DNA of 62,000 bases, taken from Lingula anatina (Eukaryota > Brachiopoda > Lingulata > Lingulida > Lingulidae). Positions 1-12,570 of this stretch are shown here, in pieces; position 1 is the first letter of the stretch, and each line of letters starts with the position of its first letter. The position numbers and the translations under genes are program-made. The DNA lies in assembly GCF_001039355.2 (NCBI RefSeq), contig NW_019776032.1:1-62000 (forward strand). Direction: 5' to 3'. The notes beneath the pieces were generated by a model. The model was not told where the DNA came from, ran no database searches, and worked only from the letters and a program-made list of their open reading frames with translations.

Positions 1-3000
1 ATTATTATTATTATTAATGAGCAGTAGACATGAGTACAGTGTAATTACAAAAGGAATGGAAGTAACCAAGCGGCTACTTTTGGAAGTTAGCGATAAGACG
101 ATTATTCTTAAAACAGACTGGATGCGCGGCTGTCTTGGTCTCTAATCAAGGTTCTGAAAACAGATAAAGATAAACGACCAATGCAAATACCGCTAACCAC
201 AGAGAATAAATCTCTTGGCACCAGGTGTTTCCCAGGATTATTGCAACCCTTTCAATGCCTCTAGCCAAGCAGAGTAAGATGATATATTATTGACAGCTTA
301 TTTACCCCGAGTCGAAATTGTGCACAGGTTAGAGAAACGCGAGAAGAAGAAACACGTTATCTACCGTGACGCACTACTTACATTTTGCACAAGGGTGGTG
401 TGTATTAAATAGTCTCATATGAAGTAGGGTCTCGCTTTGGGTGGTAGTAAAAAAAAGACATTTCAGTTTCTACTTAAGGAGACAGTCACTTGATTGCAAC
501 CCTAAATAAGCAATCAACATAATGATCTGTGAACGAGATAAAATATTCTGCGAGGCGCGTTTACTTTAAAAAATTATAAAACACTAAAATTGTTTTTGTG
601 AGAACCAAAAAAGGGGGGGGGGGGGGAGAACGATATTGCTTTGTTAGGAACCTTGATTCTCAGATCGGTTTGACCCTCTATACCAGGGCGACAGATATTC
701 ACAAGATATTCACAGATTTGTCTTTAGATAGATGGACAGTCATTTGATGGCTTTTTTGAAAATTTGCCTATAATATCTGTCACCTTTGTAGAGGGTAGGT
801 CCGTTGCATGCCAGCTTTCAAATGTTAAACTTCATAATATATTGACAAGTATGCTTATGCGCAGAATGCTGTCCCCGACAGTTATCAAGACATTTGCGAG
901 AAACCGAATATTTAGGCTATATGTACACCAGCAGCAAGAATTTCATTTATGGACAAATAAACGTCAGAAGATATATGGGCGCATTAATCAAAAAGCATTT
1001 GATGATCACTTAATCTTGAATAGATTAAATTAATCAAATGGATATCAATCAATGTATCTATTTAAGAAGGACGCTTTGCTTAGTACGTGAAGGCTAAATA
1101 TATAAATAAATAGAAGGGAATCTGAGGTATAATTTGGACGAATAAAAGCTTAAAATAAGTTCTGCTTAGTGGTGATGTTTGACTAAAATTGCTGTAATAA
1201 ACATAGTTATGATGAGCTTTGCTCTTGTTTTTGAGTATTTCCCCCTCGTGCTTTGATAGATAAGAAGTGCTGTTTTCACGCCGGTTGTTTATCAATTCTC
1301 CTTGCGTTTTGGTTAAATTATATATATTGTAAATTATCAATTTTGTTATTTGTCTGACAAACAACCGTTTTACTTATTCCAACGGACTGCGATTGATTTA
1401 TCTTGGATCAAAGTTGACGTAAACTAGGGTCTTGGTAGGCCCTAGATCAAAATGAGCGATCTTTCGGGTTAGATTCCTTCCAACCAACTCGAATTCATTT
1501 GCAAACTAAAAGTGTTTTCAGACCTTTAACTAAGTGGATTATAAGTGATGGTTGCCTACCCACAGCTGGAAACATGCCTACGATGTGTGTCCGACATCAC
1601 AAGAAGCCGCAGGTAGATGATACATGTGTGTCGAAATAGAAAAAGGAAAGTAGACTTAAATGTTATATAAAACTGCTGCATTTCACGAGGTTGTCTCTAT
1701 CTTTTAGGGAGCCTAAGCGACACGCCCTTTGTATATTTATATTAATTATACTTGAGATAAGTGTACGCTAGAAAGCAGTAAAAGTAATAACCTTTGAAAG
1801 AATTAGAAAAATTATTTGGCGACCCTAAACTTGCTTTATTTTTTCATATCCGTTTATTGTTATTATTCAACCCCCCTCCCCCCACAAACACACACACAAA
1901 GCGGTATGCAAAAAAGGAATGAAAGTAAAGAAGAAAAAAAAAAAAACAATCTAAGATCATATGAACATCAAGATGATATGAAGAAAGACGTTACCAAAAA
2001 TACGGACAGGGAGTGTTGCGCCTCGGAACTATACATGTACCTGTTCAAATACGAAGAGAGATTGATTGTGCCGTCTGCACAGTAAATGCCAACAGACTAA
2101 AATACGTGGATCGGTGGGGTTTTGTTTTGTTGAGAAGGCAAGCGAAAATAATCTTTGAGTGAAGATGCGTGGTACAAGTACTTTTTTATGGGGCTTATTT
2201 TATAACCTGTTGAAATGCGAGACTATTTCATTGATTCATCATGTCGGCTGTTGGGATTTATCCAGCAAACGACGTAATTCATCAAGTCGTCTGCTAGATT
2301 ACGACAAAAGATCAAAGTAAAACTATGAATGTTGTATAATGCAATGAATAGGTTAGATTAATGATCGACAGTTGAAATATTTTTTGGGGGGGGGACTTAA
2401 TATAGTAATAGGATTGCCTTTTCTGAAGCGTGCTGAGATGGTAGTGACGCATAATGACGCAAAAAACGGAGACTGACTCAGCGCGCCATGCTGTTAAAAT
2501 CTAAGTTTTACAGGTAACGATTTAAAAATGCTGTAAATTTGCGTATTACAAATTACTGACAAAATAAGGGAAGAAAGATAAAAAGGCAGACAAGATAATT
2601 GACTAACGCTTTGCAACAGTTGCATGGTATTTGGGCCTCTGACTATAGATTAGTATACCTATGTATCACATGTTGGATGCTGTGTTGGGCTGTCATATTT
2701 TTCGCTCTGTACTGTAGATAGAGAGGAAAAGGGACAAAAAGTGTTGATGTGCGAAACACGAGTAACGAATTTCGCAAAAAGGGTGAAATTCGTATAGTAT
2801 ATAAATACAATAAAATATAATAAAAATAAAGTAATATTTTGCCTCGCAATCGATATGGTACAGGGATGGAAAAATATCAACTTGATCCTTAAAGAAGTAC
2901 ATCTCGAGAAGCAAGAGGGATTTCAAAAAAATAATAAAAAAATGAAAGCAAGGAATATATATATAAAAATTGGGATAACAAATACATTTTTTTACTTTAT

Positions 3001-3006
3001 ACATAC
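1..3006. other. Gene-free left flank
   Basis: I see no exon that I can support here. The remaining exons of the minus-strand RGK-like gene, whose exon 2 is at 3007-3089, should lie further left. I searched this stretch on the minus strand for the conserved DAY..YS block and the SKSC-type tail and did not find them, so they are probably beyond the edge. Visible low-complexity pieces are (ATT)n at 1-16, a G run at about 613-626, a purine-rich A run near 1927-1946 and a G run near 2386-2394. Confidence 0.5.
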
Positions 3007-3089
3007 CAGATTGGACTGCGGTTGTAGGAAACAAATCTCGGTTTCCTCGTTATCTAACCCGACCACAACCGATGCACCGTGGTCGTCTC
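3007..3089 (-). CDS. RGK paralog B, exon 2
   Basis: This 83-nt exon is too short to stand out as an open frame. On the minus strand it lies between the acceptor TTTGCAG and a GTATGT donor (3001-3006), and enters in phase 1 and leaves in phase 0. The 27 codons read DDHGASVVVGLDNEE.EICF, which aligns with the exon at 15823-15914 (DESTQLTNMVVVELDDEEAE, then LCF) in the same phase. This phase match and sequence match make it the second exon of the gene at 4345-4783. Confidence 0.72.
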
Positions 3090-4291
3090 CTGCAAATAGA
3101 CAGAAATAAGAATAATTAATGGGAAATATATTTGCTTTAGTATCAATAAAACAAGGGCTTACATAGTCTGCAGTAGTTTATTGTGGGATCTGATTCCGGT
3201 TTCTCAAAGGAACTTAAGGTCAAAAGCTGGTCTTAAAAGTTCTTAAACCTAAATTTTAGGCTAATTTTACCCGAGATAAATCAGTGGCAATTCGGTTAAA
3301 AGGAATATTGCGACTGTTTTATATCCAAAAAATGGCCAATATGTTCAGATAAACGGTTACGTTATTATAATAAACTACTATGGATGTGCATGTATCCCGA
3401 ATTGAAGTAGTCCAAAGAAATGGTAAGTTATGGCCAATTTATTCGGTGACTCCGGCTGAAGCGTTCTTTGTTTTTGATGTTGCCCACTTCGGCAAAGCTC
3501 TTTCTGGTGAATTGGCAGTTTTTCACATATAAGACAACAGATTCCTTTTATCTGATGTTATTCTAAAGAAAAAATTGTAACAAACTGCATATTTTTGCAA
3601 TGGAAAAAATAACTTTTCGCAAACTAGTTTTGCCATTCAAAAATAGAATCTGTATTTTAAAGATCAGCACAAAGATTGCCTCTGAATTTCAGGGTGGTGA
3701 AGTAAAACGATGCACATAGACTACAATCAGCTTATTGTCGTGGAACTTACGCTTATGAGATACAGAAAACAAAGGTACATGGGTAATAATATATTTAAAT
3801 ATTAAGTCTTTGGCTGTTTTATTCAGACGAAATACTATTTCTGCCAAGATGCAGGTTTAACACAGCCATTTTAACCAAAGGAAATGCATAGTTCAGTGCA
3901 AATATGTGAGAAATTTTCGACAAATTTTCTAGATACTGGTTTAATCCAATGACTGGATGTATACACAATATCAATCAAAAGAAAATCTAGTTATATGTGA
4001 ATGGAATTTAAATCGTAATGATATCCAGCATATAGTTACAATTTATCATTGAATAGCCGCAGAGATACTTTCTTCATGTTATGTGTGCGTTTGTATCTAT
4101 ATGGACAGCTATTAGGCCTACATTGAAACATTTGCTTCATGTGGAATAGCCTTTCCAGCTCGTTGCTTGTCTTACTTACTTAGATATATACACCTACGAT
4201 AGATACAGACTGACTAATAAAATGTGATCACATAAAGCACTTTCACAATGTAATATATTCTAGACAGGGGAAGGATGGGGAAATTGCAACG

Positions 4292-4334
<43 letters not shown>

Positions 4335-4783
4335 ATACACATACCCATCACGAAGGGACTGGAAAGGATTTTATCTGGAGCGGGGGTGGTCGGAGAATCT
4401 AAACACACGGATCTGGACGTGGCAAACTGACGAACGAGAGTGCTTCGCCCCACTTCGCTAGCCCCTAGAAGATATACGTATCGTTTCGGTGTTGGCTCTG
4501 TGGCCTGTACAGCTGATCCATTGGTGTTAATATCAAGGGATTTTCGAGAATTTAAACTCTCCATAGAGTCCGTGCTTGCAATGGATCGCCTTTTGAAAGA
4601 GTCTCCACGTCCGAGTAGACCTTTGCGGGAAAGGACGAACTCTCGCACCACGTATGTGTCCCCATCTTGAATCTGTGGTTTTTTCCTTGATTCCAAGTCG
4701 CTTACATTTCCCGCTGATCTGGAGCGCTGGAGATTGTCTCCAGCGTTAGGTATTTTCAGAAGGGACATCGCCATCTCCGGCAT
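3007..4783 (-). CDS. RGK-like small GTPase, second paralog (partial, exons 1-2 only)
   Basis: This is a 5' portion of a Rad/Gem/Rem (RGK) family GTPase gene on the minus strand. Exon 1 is 4345-4783 and exon 2 is 3007-3089, joined in phase 1; the 3' exons are not in the window. The 173 readable residues have a Ser/Arg-rich N-terminal extension, the block SRKGLLGRGDS..KRRS (residues 52-67) and a P-loop-like GASEVGRS (107-114). Then comes a variable insert and a strand pair like the G2-G3 part of the complete paralog at 14653-19302. Family members usually have GxxxxGK[ST]; here Arg113 replaces Lys. RGK proteins inhibit voltage-gated calcium channels and remodel the cytoskeleton, but whether this protein does either is unknown. 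The start is the first ATG of the open frame; a second in-frame Met is at residue 4. Confidence 0.72.
3090..4344 (-). other. Intron 1 of RGK paralog B
   Basis: This GT-AG intron is about 1.25 kb. Apart from the (AAAT)n tract at its 5' end it contains AT-rich sequence in which I see no further feature. Confidence 0.6.
4292..4336. repeat. (AAAT)n microsatellite
   Basis: About eleven perfect tetranucleotide units lie immediately inside the first intron of RGK paralog B, eight to nine bases from the splice donor. Confidence 0.95.
4345..4783 (-). CDS. RGK paralog B, exon 1
   Basis: This exon is 439 nt, starts with ATG at 4783 and ends ATGG before a GTATGT donor at 4339-4344, leaving one base (phase 1). 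It contains the whole N-terminal extension plus the P-loop-like sequence. The complete paralog has an intron just before its P-loop; this gene has none there. An (AAAT)n microsatellite (4292-4336) starts two bases inside the intron. Confidence 0.75.
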
Positions 4784-5425
4784 ATCTGATATTCGCAGTC
4801 TCTTTTATACGGTTTCTCGTTCGAAACGCGTTTAAACACGATAACGATTCACCCACTTTCTGCTGCTTGTCGCGTTCCCTCCTCAACGCTATTGAGATGC
4901 ACCGGTTTCTACCAGAAACTACGCTGATTCAATCGCTGTCGTTATATATCAATGCAGATGAATAGGCTAGATTCCCTCTTCAAAGCCAAGCTCTAATCGT
5001 AGAAAAGTGAATTAAGCTTGGATGTCTATCTGCAGATGCGGTTTGATTTTCTCTGGAATCACTGCAAAGGTATCGCAGCAACAGAAGCAGCGTTGTGTTC
5101 GCCTCACGTAATTGTTTTGCTGTGCTGTTAAGGTTGCTCACCCTTCTTGTCTTCGCGTTTTCTGGAAAAGTTCAAGGCTTATATATACATACATTGGCTA
5201 ACATATATGTATTACAGCATGTGCTATTTGTGAATCATGACTAACTCGGTGTAATAATAGATAATCGCGGAGATGCGAAAAAATGCAAGCCATGGCCAGG
5301 TACAGAGTGTATCAAAAGAATCTGATTTGGTGATATTATTAAAGATATTATTAAAGGGGAACATCTTGTGTAAGATGTGCGAACAGCGTTCCAGCTCAGG
5401 CAATATTAAAAAAAATGCAGATAGA

Positions 5426-5535
5426 AAAACAAACAAACAAACAAACAGACAAACAAACAAACAAAAACAAAACAAAACAAAACAAAACAAAACAAAACAA
5501 AACAAAACAAAAAAACAAACAACAAGCAAGCAAGC

Positions 5536-5568
<33 letters not shown>
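5426..5568. repeat. Compound microsatellite (AAAC)n-(AAAAC)n-(CAAG)n-(ATAG)n
   Basis: Four different short-period repeats follow one another: AAAC units from about 5426, AAAAC units from about 5463 to 5511, CAAG units near 5521-5537 and ATAG units to 5568. The periods change from 4 to 5 to 4 within 140 bp. The open frames that cross it are repeat translation only. Confidence 0.95.
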
Positions 5569-5843
5569 TGCAGTGTAAATATGCGGCCTGGATGTGGTTC
5601 AAAGAATCAGATCTGCATCATAAATTATAATGTTACCTTCAACACAATTTAATACCTGGCGTCGCCACGGACACGAATCGTTACTTTAAAGGTTTTTTAT
5701 TACGCATGCCTCTCTGCTTGAACACCTGTGCCGGTTGTGGGATGCTTGAAATTTCCTTGAACTCTCCAACTACTCGTAACTGTCGTTAATGAATGGTGTG
5801 CGAATTTTTGAATTTTGAATCTACCCCCACCTCTAAATCGTTG

Positions 5844-5846
<3 letters not shown>

Positions 5847-5906
<60 letters not shown>

Positions 5907-5912
5907 GAGAGG
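5847..5912. repeat. (GT)n-(GA)n microsatellite
   Basis: A GT tract passes directly into a GA tract with one interruption. There is no gene context. Confidence 0.95.
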
Positions 5913-6551
5913 GCATTAGCCTTCTCTCTTAAAACAGCAAATCATCCACACAATTGAAAATAACATGGGAATTAAAGCCTACCAGAAAATACGAGTCATT
6001 TCGTGACCCATCAATACAATTCCAAACATTTTCAATCCCCCTGTACTTCACTAGGTGGCGTATTTCCCATTCTTTAGCGTGCACCGTGAAGCACCAAGGA
6101 TTGGTCCGACTCAGCGCCTACGTACATCTACAACGTCAATATGCTTTTATATAGAGTTTGAAATATTGACACCCTGCGCGTAGTGGTTACCTAAGATTCG
6201 TTTCTTTTATCAGTATGTCTCTGCTGTTTAATGTTTCTTGTGTGGTTCCAGTGATCTCTGAAACTCAGGGCGTGAACGTTACATATATACACAAATACAT
6301 GGAAGACTATACACATATACACGCATACACGGAAGATTATACAAATGCCAGTACATGTACAAGGAAGCGTGTCAAAATTGTACATTGCATTAAGACGTTA
6401 TTATAATTAGTTATGCTAATTAGTTTATCGAGTTGGTCAGTTTTTGTTTTGAAAACCACTAAGTATTACAAATTGAAGGGAAAATAACAACCAGGAATCG
6501 TGTATGTAGCAATGTGTTGTGAAGATCATCTGTATAAAAACTTATACCAGA

Positions 6552-6552
<1 letters not shown>

Positions 6553-6598
<46 letters not shown>
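6553..6598. repeat. (GA)n microsatellite
   Basis: This is a long perfect GA dinucleotide tract. Confidence 0.95.
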
Positions 6599-6600
<2 letters not shown>

Positions 6601-8948
6601 CGTATTACAGAGAATTTCATGTCAAAATCAGTTTCAACTTAGGCTACTGATGCTCTTAAATTGGGTTTGATATTTTCTGTCTGTCAAACTGTAAATTTAT
6701 CCCCAACTTCTTTTCATGGGCTGCATATTGCATTTAGAGGATATCATGATTAGTTATGTTTATCAATTACTAATTGGCATGGAATCTCAGGCGAGGTGAA
6801 AGACCCACTGTTGATGGATGACAATATGCCACCGCTGATGGATTACAATATGCCATCAAACTGAAATGTCTGTAAAGAAAGAATGACTCATTTGCATTTG
6901 GATCTCACCTAACGCAACGGGAGTCTTGTCTTTTCTATCTACAGTGTGTTGTCGATGTTTTAAGCAATACTGCATTGCTCTGTTTTAAAAAATAACTTTT
7001 GATTTGTATTGAGCTAAGACTGTTTAAGTCGGAAAGCCGACTTAATAAAGTGATATTGGTCTAAGTGCACTTTTCGACGGATTGATCAATAATGAACTTA
7101 CGACATGCGACTAACGACATTCTGTTGTCACCAGTGCGAATAAAATGTCTTGGCAAGCAAACAATATTAATAATAAAATGATTGAGGCATAAAAAACCTC
7201 TATATTTCACTTTCACTCGCGAATTCTTTATTTTGAGTTGACGAGGACAATGACAATGATATTAAGTACACAGGATTGGGGAAATTTGTTGGCATTGTTT
7301 TTGACTCGTTTCGCTTATCATACTGTTTCGTAGGGTGGAGATGGCAAGAAAACGGGAAACGTCCAGAGGTAAAGGGGATATGTTGACCTCTGCACCCCTA
7401 CTTGGATCCACTGTTGCTTTTCATAAAATGGAATGGATGTCCAAGTTCAACTTCTCCGGCCCATCATTTAAAATGCTATCAAAATCAAAAACGAATGTTC
7501 TAGATACATCTACCGATATCGTCTTGTCTGGAAGCCTCTCACCACAAAGTGCGTGATTTTGAGCTTTATTGGTATTTTGGATAAGAAATGTAATTAAAAT
7601 GTCATTAAATACCATCCCGAAGTCCTATAAATCTTATCAATCACCAAACTTGCTCTATTTTCATTTTAAAATGTTAGTTTCGTAATAAGATTATGTCCAA
7701 TATATAAATAGATATTTTTGCATAATAGTATTTTTTATTACCTTTATCTGTAGTCCTATATATAATAAGATATACCATCTTTATAGAAAAGTAACCTCTA
7801 TATACAGTGTCCAGTATAATAAGATAATTATACATAAACCTCATGTATAAAATTTAATTTCTTCATGGGACAAAAACAGCCATCTGTAGGCTTTGCAATG
7901 AAGTTTAAATTCCCAATTTCTAACTACAATTAAACGTATCACAAGTCGTGTTTTTCCCCTACAGTTCAGTCCACCTAACTCGGTAACAGACCTTTTCATT
8001 GCGATTAGCTCACCACAGAATACCAAATGAGCAGCACGTGTGTTGTCGATGAACATTGGCGTTCTGTATATTCTGTTACATTGGCAATGGACGGGACAAC
8101 AGAGGGAGTAGATTGGCCCCAATTGTCGAACAAATAGGCAAAAAGATGGCGAGAGGAGTGCACGAATTTATTTTACTTTCAAAGACGCACACTTTAAAGA
8201 AGCGACAAAGAGGAATCTACTGCCCTCTACCAGGGCCACAGACTGATTTTTCACTGAATATTCACATGTATTTCACGTGTATTTCTGCACGTGTTGGAGA
8301 AAAGTGCACATAATTAATCTGCAGCCCTTGTAAAGGATAGGAATCTACTACCAATCATGCAATTAGCCTGTATAAATAGAACATACTGTATATTACCTTA
8401 CACACTGTATGTATTTTAATGCCCGATAAGAGTTAAGTAGACAATTTCAAGCATAAAGTCACATTCAAGGCTTTAACAGAGTGAACAATCTTCAAAATTG
8501 TTTAACCTCTCGTGAGATATTCCGTTCCTTTGCTTTTTTCCGATGGATATTTTCGTTTTCTTCCTGCTACATTCAAAATTAATATCAACCAAATGACCCC
8601 ATTCCCACAGGTCTGACTGGCCTTTAGAAAAGAAGCTTCATTTAGAAAAAGACCCGGAAGTTGATTTGTATATGTACGTTACAGAATTCGCCAAAGATCA
8701 TACAAAAATCAATACAGCAACCAATATAGGTACCAGATACAGTATTATCTGTGAGAGAGAAGCGAAAGACTTAATTCGTCTTTCCACGAGAAGAATTTAT
8801 TTTTATGCAGTGGCATTGTATAATTCATCGCAAACAAACATATTAAATGCAAACTGAGAATGTACAATTTAAGTAATGGATTAATGATAATGCTGTACAC
8901 AAGAAAAAAATATCAGTAATGAAATTAATTCCAAATTCTTGCAGTGAC

Positions 8949-9245
8949 TTAATGTTGATGGGTACCACACAGTCCAACACTGAAAGGCTGACTATCAATT
9001 CTTTGCAAAGCTTCCTGAGGTTTATAGCTGTCGCTGTTCATTAGAGTGGCAAATCTATCTTTGTTGCTAAAATTTTCAAAGTTTTGACAACTTCTTTTGA
9101 ACACAGAGTAGAGATCACGGCGCAAGTTGGAATACAAAGAAGGAAGTAAGAAACCAATGTTATCCAAAACCGTGTTACATAACCATTGCTGCGAGTGTTT
9201 GTTTATCTGGCAATGCAGTCGTGGCCTTGAGGAATCGGACTTCAT
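8949..9245 (-). mobile_element. LINE ORF2 C-terminal remnant
   Basis: A 98-codon minus-strand frame ends in TAA. It reads like the region after the reverse transcriptase domain of invertebrate non-LTR retrotransposons: a degenerate Cys/His segment, then LYSNLRRDLYS, NFENFSNKDRFATLMNSD. That pattern (CPLY..LR..LY, NF..LS..DKF..LM) is what I recall from such elements. The usual Cys and the EFHFLL motif are replaced by DNIGFLLPS, so this is a decayed fragment. A chance frame cannot be excluded. Confidence 0.42.
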
Positions 9246-10095
9246 TTTTTGTTTAGGAAAAACAGCTGTTGAGGGAAACCTTCCAAACGTGTACCTAGAG
9301 CACCCTTGATAATGGAGAAGTTGTGATGATGCGCTGACGGCCAGAGGGCATTATTTATTTATCTGCTGGAAAAGATATGCCCGTGAGAAAATTGCGTCTT
9401 TGACCAAATTAATAGACATCCATCCATCGATTAGATCAAACGCGCAGGTAACAGACAGCGGTGCCACAGTAGTTTACATCAGTCTCTCTTTCCGAAAAGT
9501 TCGCCTTTGATCAAAATTCCAAGATGCTTTATTATTTATGAGTAAATGACGAATATATCTGTTAAGGTACAAATGGCCATGTTACCGTTTTGGATCTAAA
9601 CACGCATGCCAAAACAACAAATTGTATATGAATTTGTCTTTTTGGGCAGATTCGTATTTTTGAAATAAAAACTGCTCAGGAAGTGTAGACACTGCATGAT
9701 AGTACGTTTAACAATGTAATATCATGCTCATTTCATGCATGGGGAAGTGATGCATTGCCTGTTACAGGGGTTTGTATTGCCGCATCTGATAAACGCTGTA
9801 AATACTGCGCAGAGGTACCATCAGTACCATTTAGCCTGTGGTGCAGTGTAGTTTTAAAGGTTTTGATTGGGTCTACTTAGTGTTCAGTCGATTGTAGGCG
9901 TAATGTGCACGTAGATGCCAAACACAATGAGTGATGAGTGCACAGAATGCTTTATAAAGACGCTTACAATTAGGTTCAGGTATTAAGGTATTATACATTT
10001 CAGGACGACCGCAAAAAGAAAAAAAAGCCCCTTGCCGAGCTTCCGAAAAGAGATGAGTGCATCACATGCTGGGTACATATGGGGCATTTATTTCT

Positions 10096-10263
10096 GACAA
10101 GCGTAGATATCAAACGCATTTAAATTATTTCAGATTTATTAGTATTTGTGTATCATACCCGGTTATATATATCTAGCACATTTAGCGCATTTAAGTTTGA
10201 CAAACGTACAAATCAGACGCATTTGAACTATTTCTGATCTATTAGTTTTTGTACATCATACCC
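10096..10263. repeat. Diverged tandem duplication, two units of about 67 bp
   Basis: Units at about 10096-10160 and 10199-10263 share GACAA.CGTA, AAATCA/ATATCA, CGCATTT.AA.TATTTC, ATTAGT.TTTGT and ATCATACCC in the same order, with scattered substitutions. The spacer is AT-rich. No coding sense is apparent. Confidence 0.7.
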
Positions 10264-11007
10264 AACGAGGGCACGTAGTATTAAAGTAGGCGATATATCA
10301 TTTTAACTGAGAGCACACTCGACTTGAACGGTGCCAAAAAAGAAGAGAAAAAAACCCACAGAAACTACTTCTTCAAATGTCTAAGAAACGCCAACGAAAT
10401 GCACTGGATACCACCCTGCAGGGCATAAGGAAGTTGCAGAAAGCCGTGTGAATAACGTTATTGTATAATGGGTAATCGCTGATGTATTCACTAATAGCAC
10501 AACATGTTTTTCCTGCAAGGAAGTTTTCACGATTTATGTGAATAGAACAGCTTTATGACAAGGTCGAATTTCGATGCCTACCTGTACGGAATGGCTGGAA
10601 ATTTCTTAAGGTCAACAGTAATTACTAGTGTACTTTTAAGTCGACAAAAGGGGATATTTAACGTTTACATCATTTATATCCAAAGTTTTCAACAATTGTA
10701 TAGTGCTCAAATTTGTTATCAAAAATAAAGCTCCTTAAATGAATCTATGCCAAAAAATAAAAATATAATAATAATGATAATGATAACAGACCATTTTATT
10801 TGCGTTAGTTGCCAATAATAGATATTTCATATTGTATTTGTTTTGGCGTCTATCGAACAATCATTTCCTATTGATCGAATTGGATATCGTGGCACAATTA
10901 ACCTCGTGCATCTGTATGGTTTATTTTGACATGGCAAAGTAAACGTGTACTTTGCGATCAGTATGCAACAAGAACATAATGCCACAGGTAGTTATACACG
11001 GTATGTG

Positions 11008-11199
11008 TCGCTGGCGGATCCAAAAGTTTGCGAAGAGAAGGGGGGTGGCACAGGGGCTCATCGAGAAATATTTTCTGACAGTCTTCAAAATTGTATCCTC
11101 TATTTTGACTGTCTTCTGACAGAAAATATTAGATGGCCGTCAATGAAAAAACCTGACCGTCTTCCGGAAAACCCAGAAGACGGCTTTCGTCCGCCTCTG
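11008..11199 (+). mobile_element. hAT-like MITE, degenerate copy 1
   Basis: This segment matches, in opposite orientation, the element at 27874-28024. Shared blocks are the terminal GCGGATCCA, ATATTTTCTGACAGTCTTC, GACAGAAAATATTAGATGGC, GACCGTCTTCC and ACCCAGAAGACGGC, then a terminal CCGCCTCTG. The ends resemble the CAGGGGCGGATC-type termini of non-autonomous hAT transposons. There is no transposase. The frame at 10945-11364 running through it is probably chance. Confidence 0.65.
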
Positions 11200-11997
11200 A
11201 GGCACATGTATAAAACATATATGATTTCCTTCGGTCGGCAAACATACAGCAGCACCTACTTCTCCACTCCTACCCCTAATAAAAGATATAACAAGCAAAA
11301 CGAGAAAAAAAACCAATCGATTTTTCATCCATATGCCTTTTATATTTCTATTAAAGTAAGTTAATCTAGGCTACTTTGTTATTATTTTTTCCTTGAGTCC
11401 CTAACTAAACCTCAACCTCCTGAGTGAAAGCCTGCAAGAATATGGCTGCAAGAGCTTGAGCTTACACACTGTTGCCGACGTCAGCTTTTAAACCAGTGCA
11501 CAGGCGTTCAAATGTCAAGTGAAAGATCGGCTATTACCCGATCACCCTCTTCAAAGAAGATGTAATAGACCAGAAAGAGAACCTAGTTGACCGATAAGTT
11601 TTCAAATTAAGGCTCTGATATCTGGCGTACGCTAAGAGCGTGTCCTTATATCAAGTGTTTACAGCGTCTATTACAAGCTCTGTAACCCGCTAAAGGCACT
11701 GATTAACCTCTTCTACTGTCTAAGAGCATGCTTTTGAGTAAACGGAAGAGTCGATCAGGTCATGTGTTTTGTCTTTTGTACAGTAACACAATAATATATC
11801 TCAACATTGGAACTGAGGGAAACTGCACGTTGTCAGCGTTAAGATGTAGTGGCGTTCACTATATTTATCTGCTACAGTGTACATTTGTCATTACAATCAC
11901 AGGTTCATCTGAAATTGTCCCATAGAACGTCGAATTGATCATGCTCGCAAAAGTCGCAAGACAAGTTGAAAGCGAATTTCAACAGGTTTGAGTCTGA

Positions 11998-12000
<3 letters not shown>

Positions 12001-12037
<37 letters not shown>
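12001..12037. repeat. Poly-A tract
   Basis: This is a run of about 37 A. It could mark an old retroposon end, but nothing recognisable lies upstream. Confidence 0.9.
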
Positions 12038-12038
<1 letters not shown>

Positions 12039-12570
12039 ATGACGAGAAAATGAAGGGTTTTGATCTACAGGAATAGTCCCAGTTGATGGATGTTCCTCAG
12101 GATCTGCCTTATTACAAGAAATTGATTTAGTTGTTTTTATAACAAAACAACAGGATAAAACGTGTTTGGCTTGGGGTGTATGTACCTTTTTCAGTACATG
12201 AGTACTTTTGTACCTTATACAAAGTGAGTTACAAAAGGGAAAGCTTTAATCAGCTTTCGTAAACGGCAACGTTAGGTACGTTCACAGTCATATGTTGTTT
12301 AACAATAAAAGATGAAAAATTATCTAGCAATAAAAGATATAGAATTGTTTATCAACAAAAAAATAAACAAAGTTGTCATCTATACACATAGATGGCATTG
12401 GAGCATTGTAAACTGCAAAAAAACCATGAACAATTAGCTAAAATAACGAACATGCAATGTTACATCCAGAGGCGTAATGAGGCGTAATGGTGCCAAACCG
12501 TTTTCTGTTTTTCTGTATATTTGTGGAGATAAGCGAGTCAACATTTTATTTGTTGCCCCTCCCCCCCCCC

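Noticed and set aside
7024-7045. 9-bp-stem hairpin (TTAAGTCGG, AAAG loop) considered as a regulatory RNA hairpin or histone stem-loop
   Set aside because: The sequence does not match the histone mRNA stem-loop, no gene ends there, and a 9-bp stem is expected by chance at this scale.
7335-7615. Overlapping open frames on both strands
   Set aside because: Neither frame shows a motif, and opposite overlapping frames of similar length are typical of chance.
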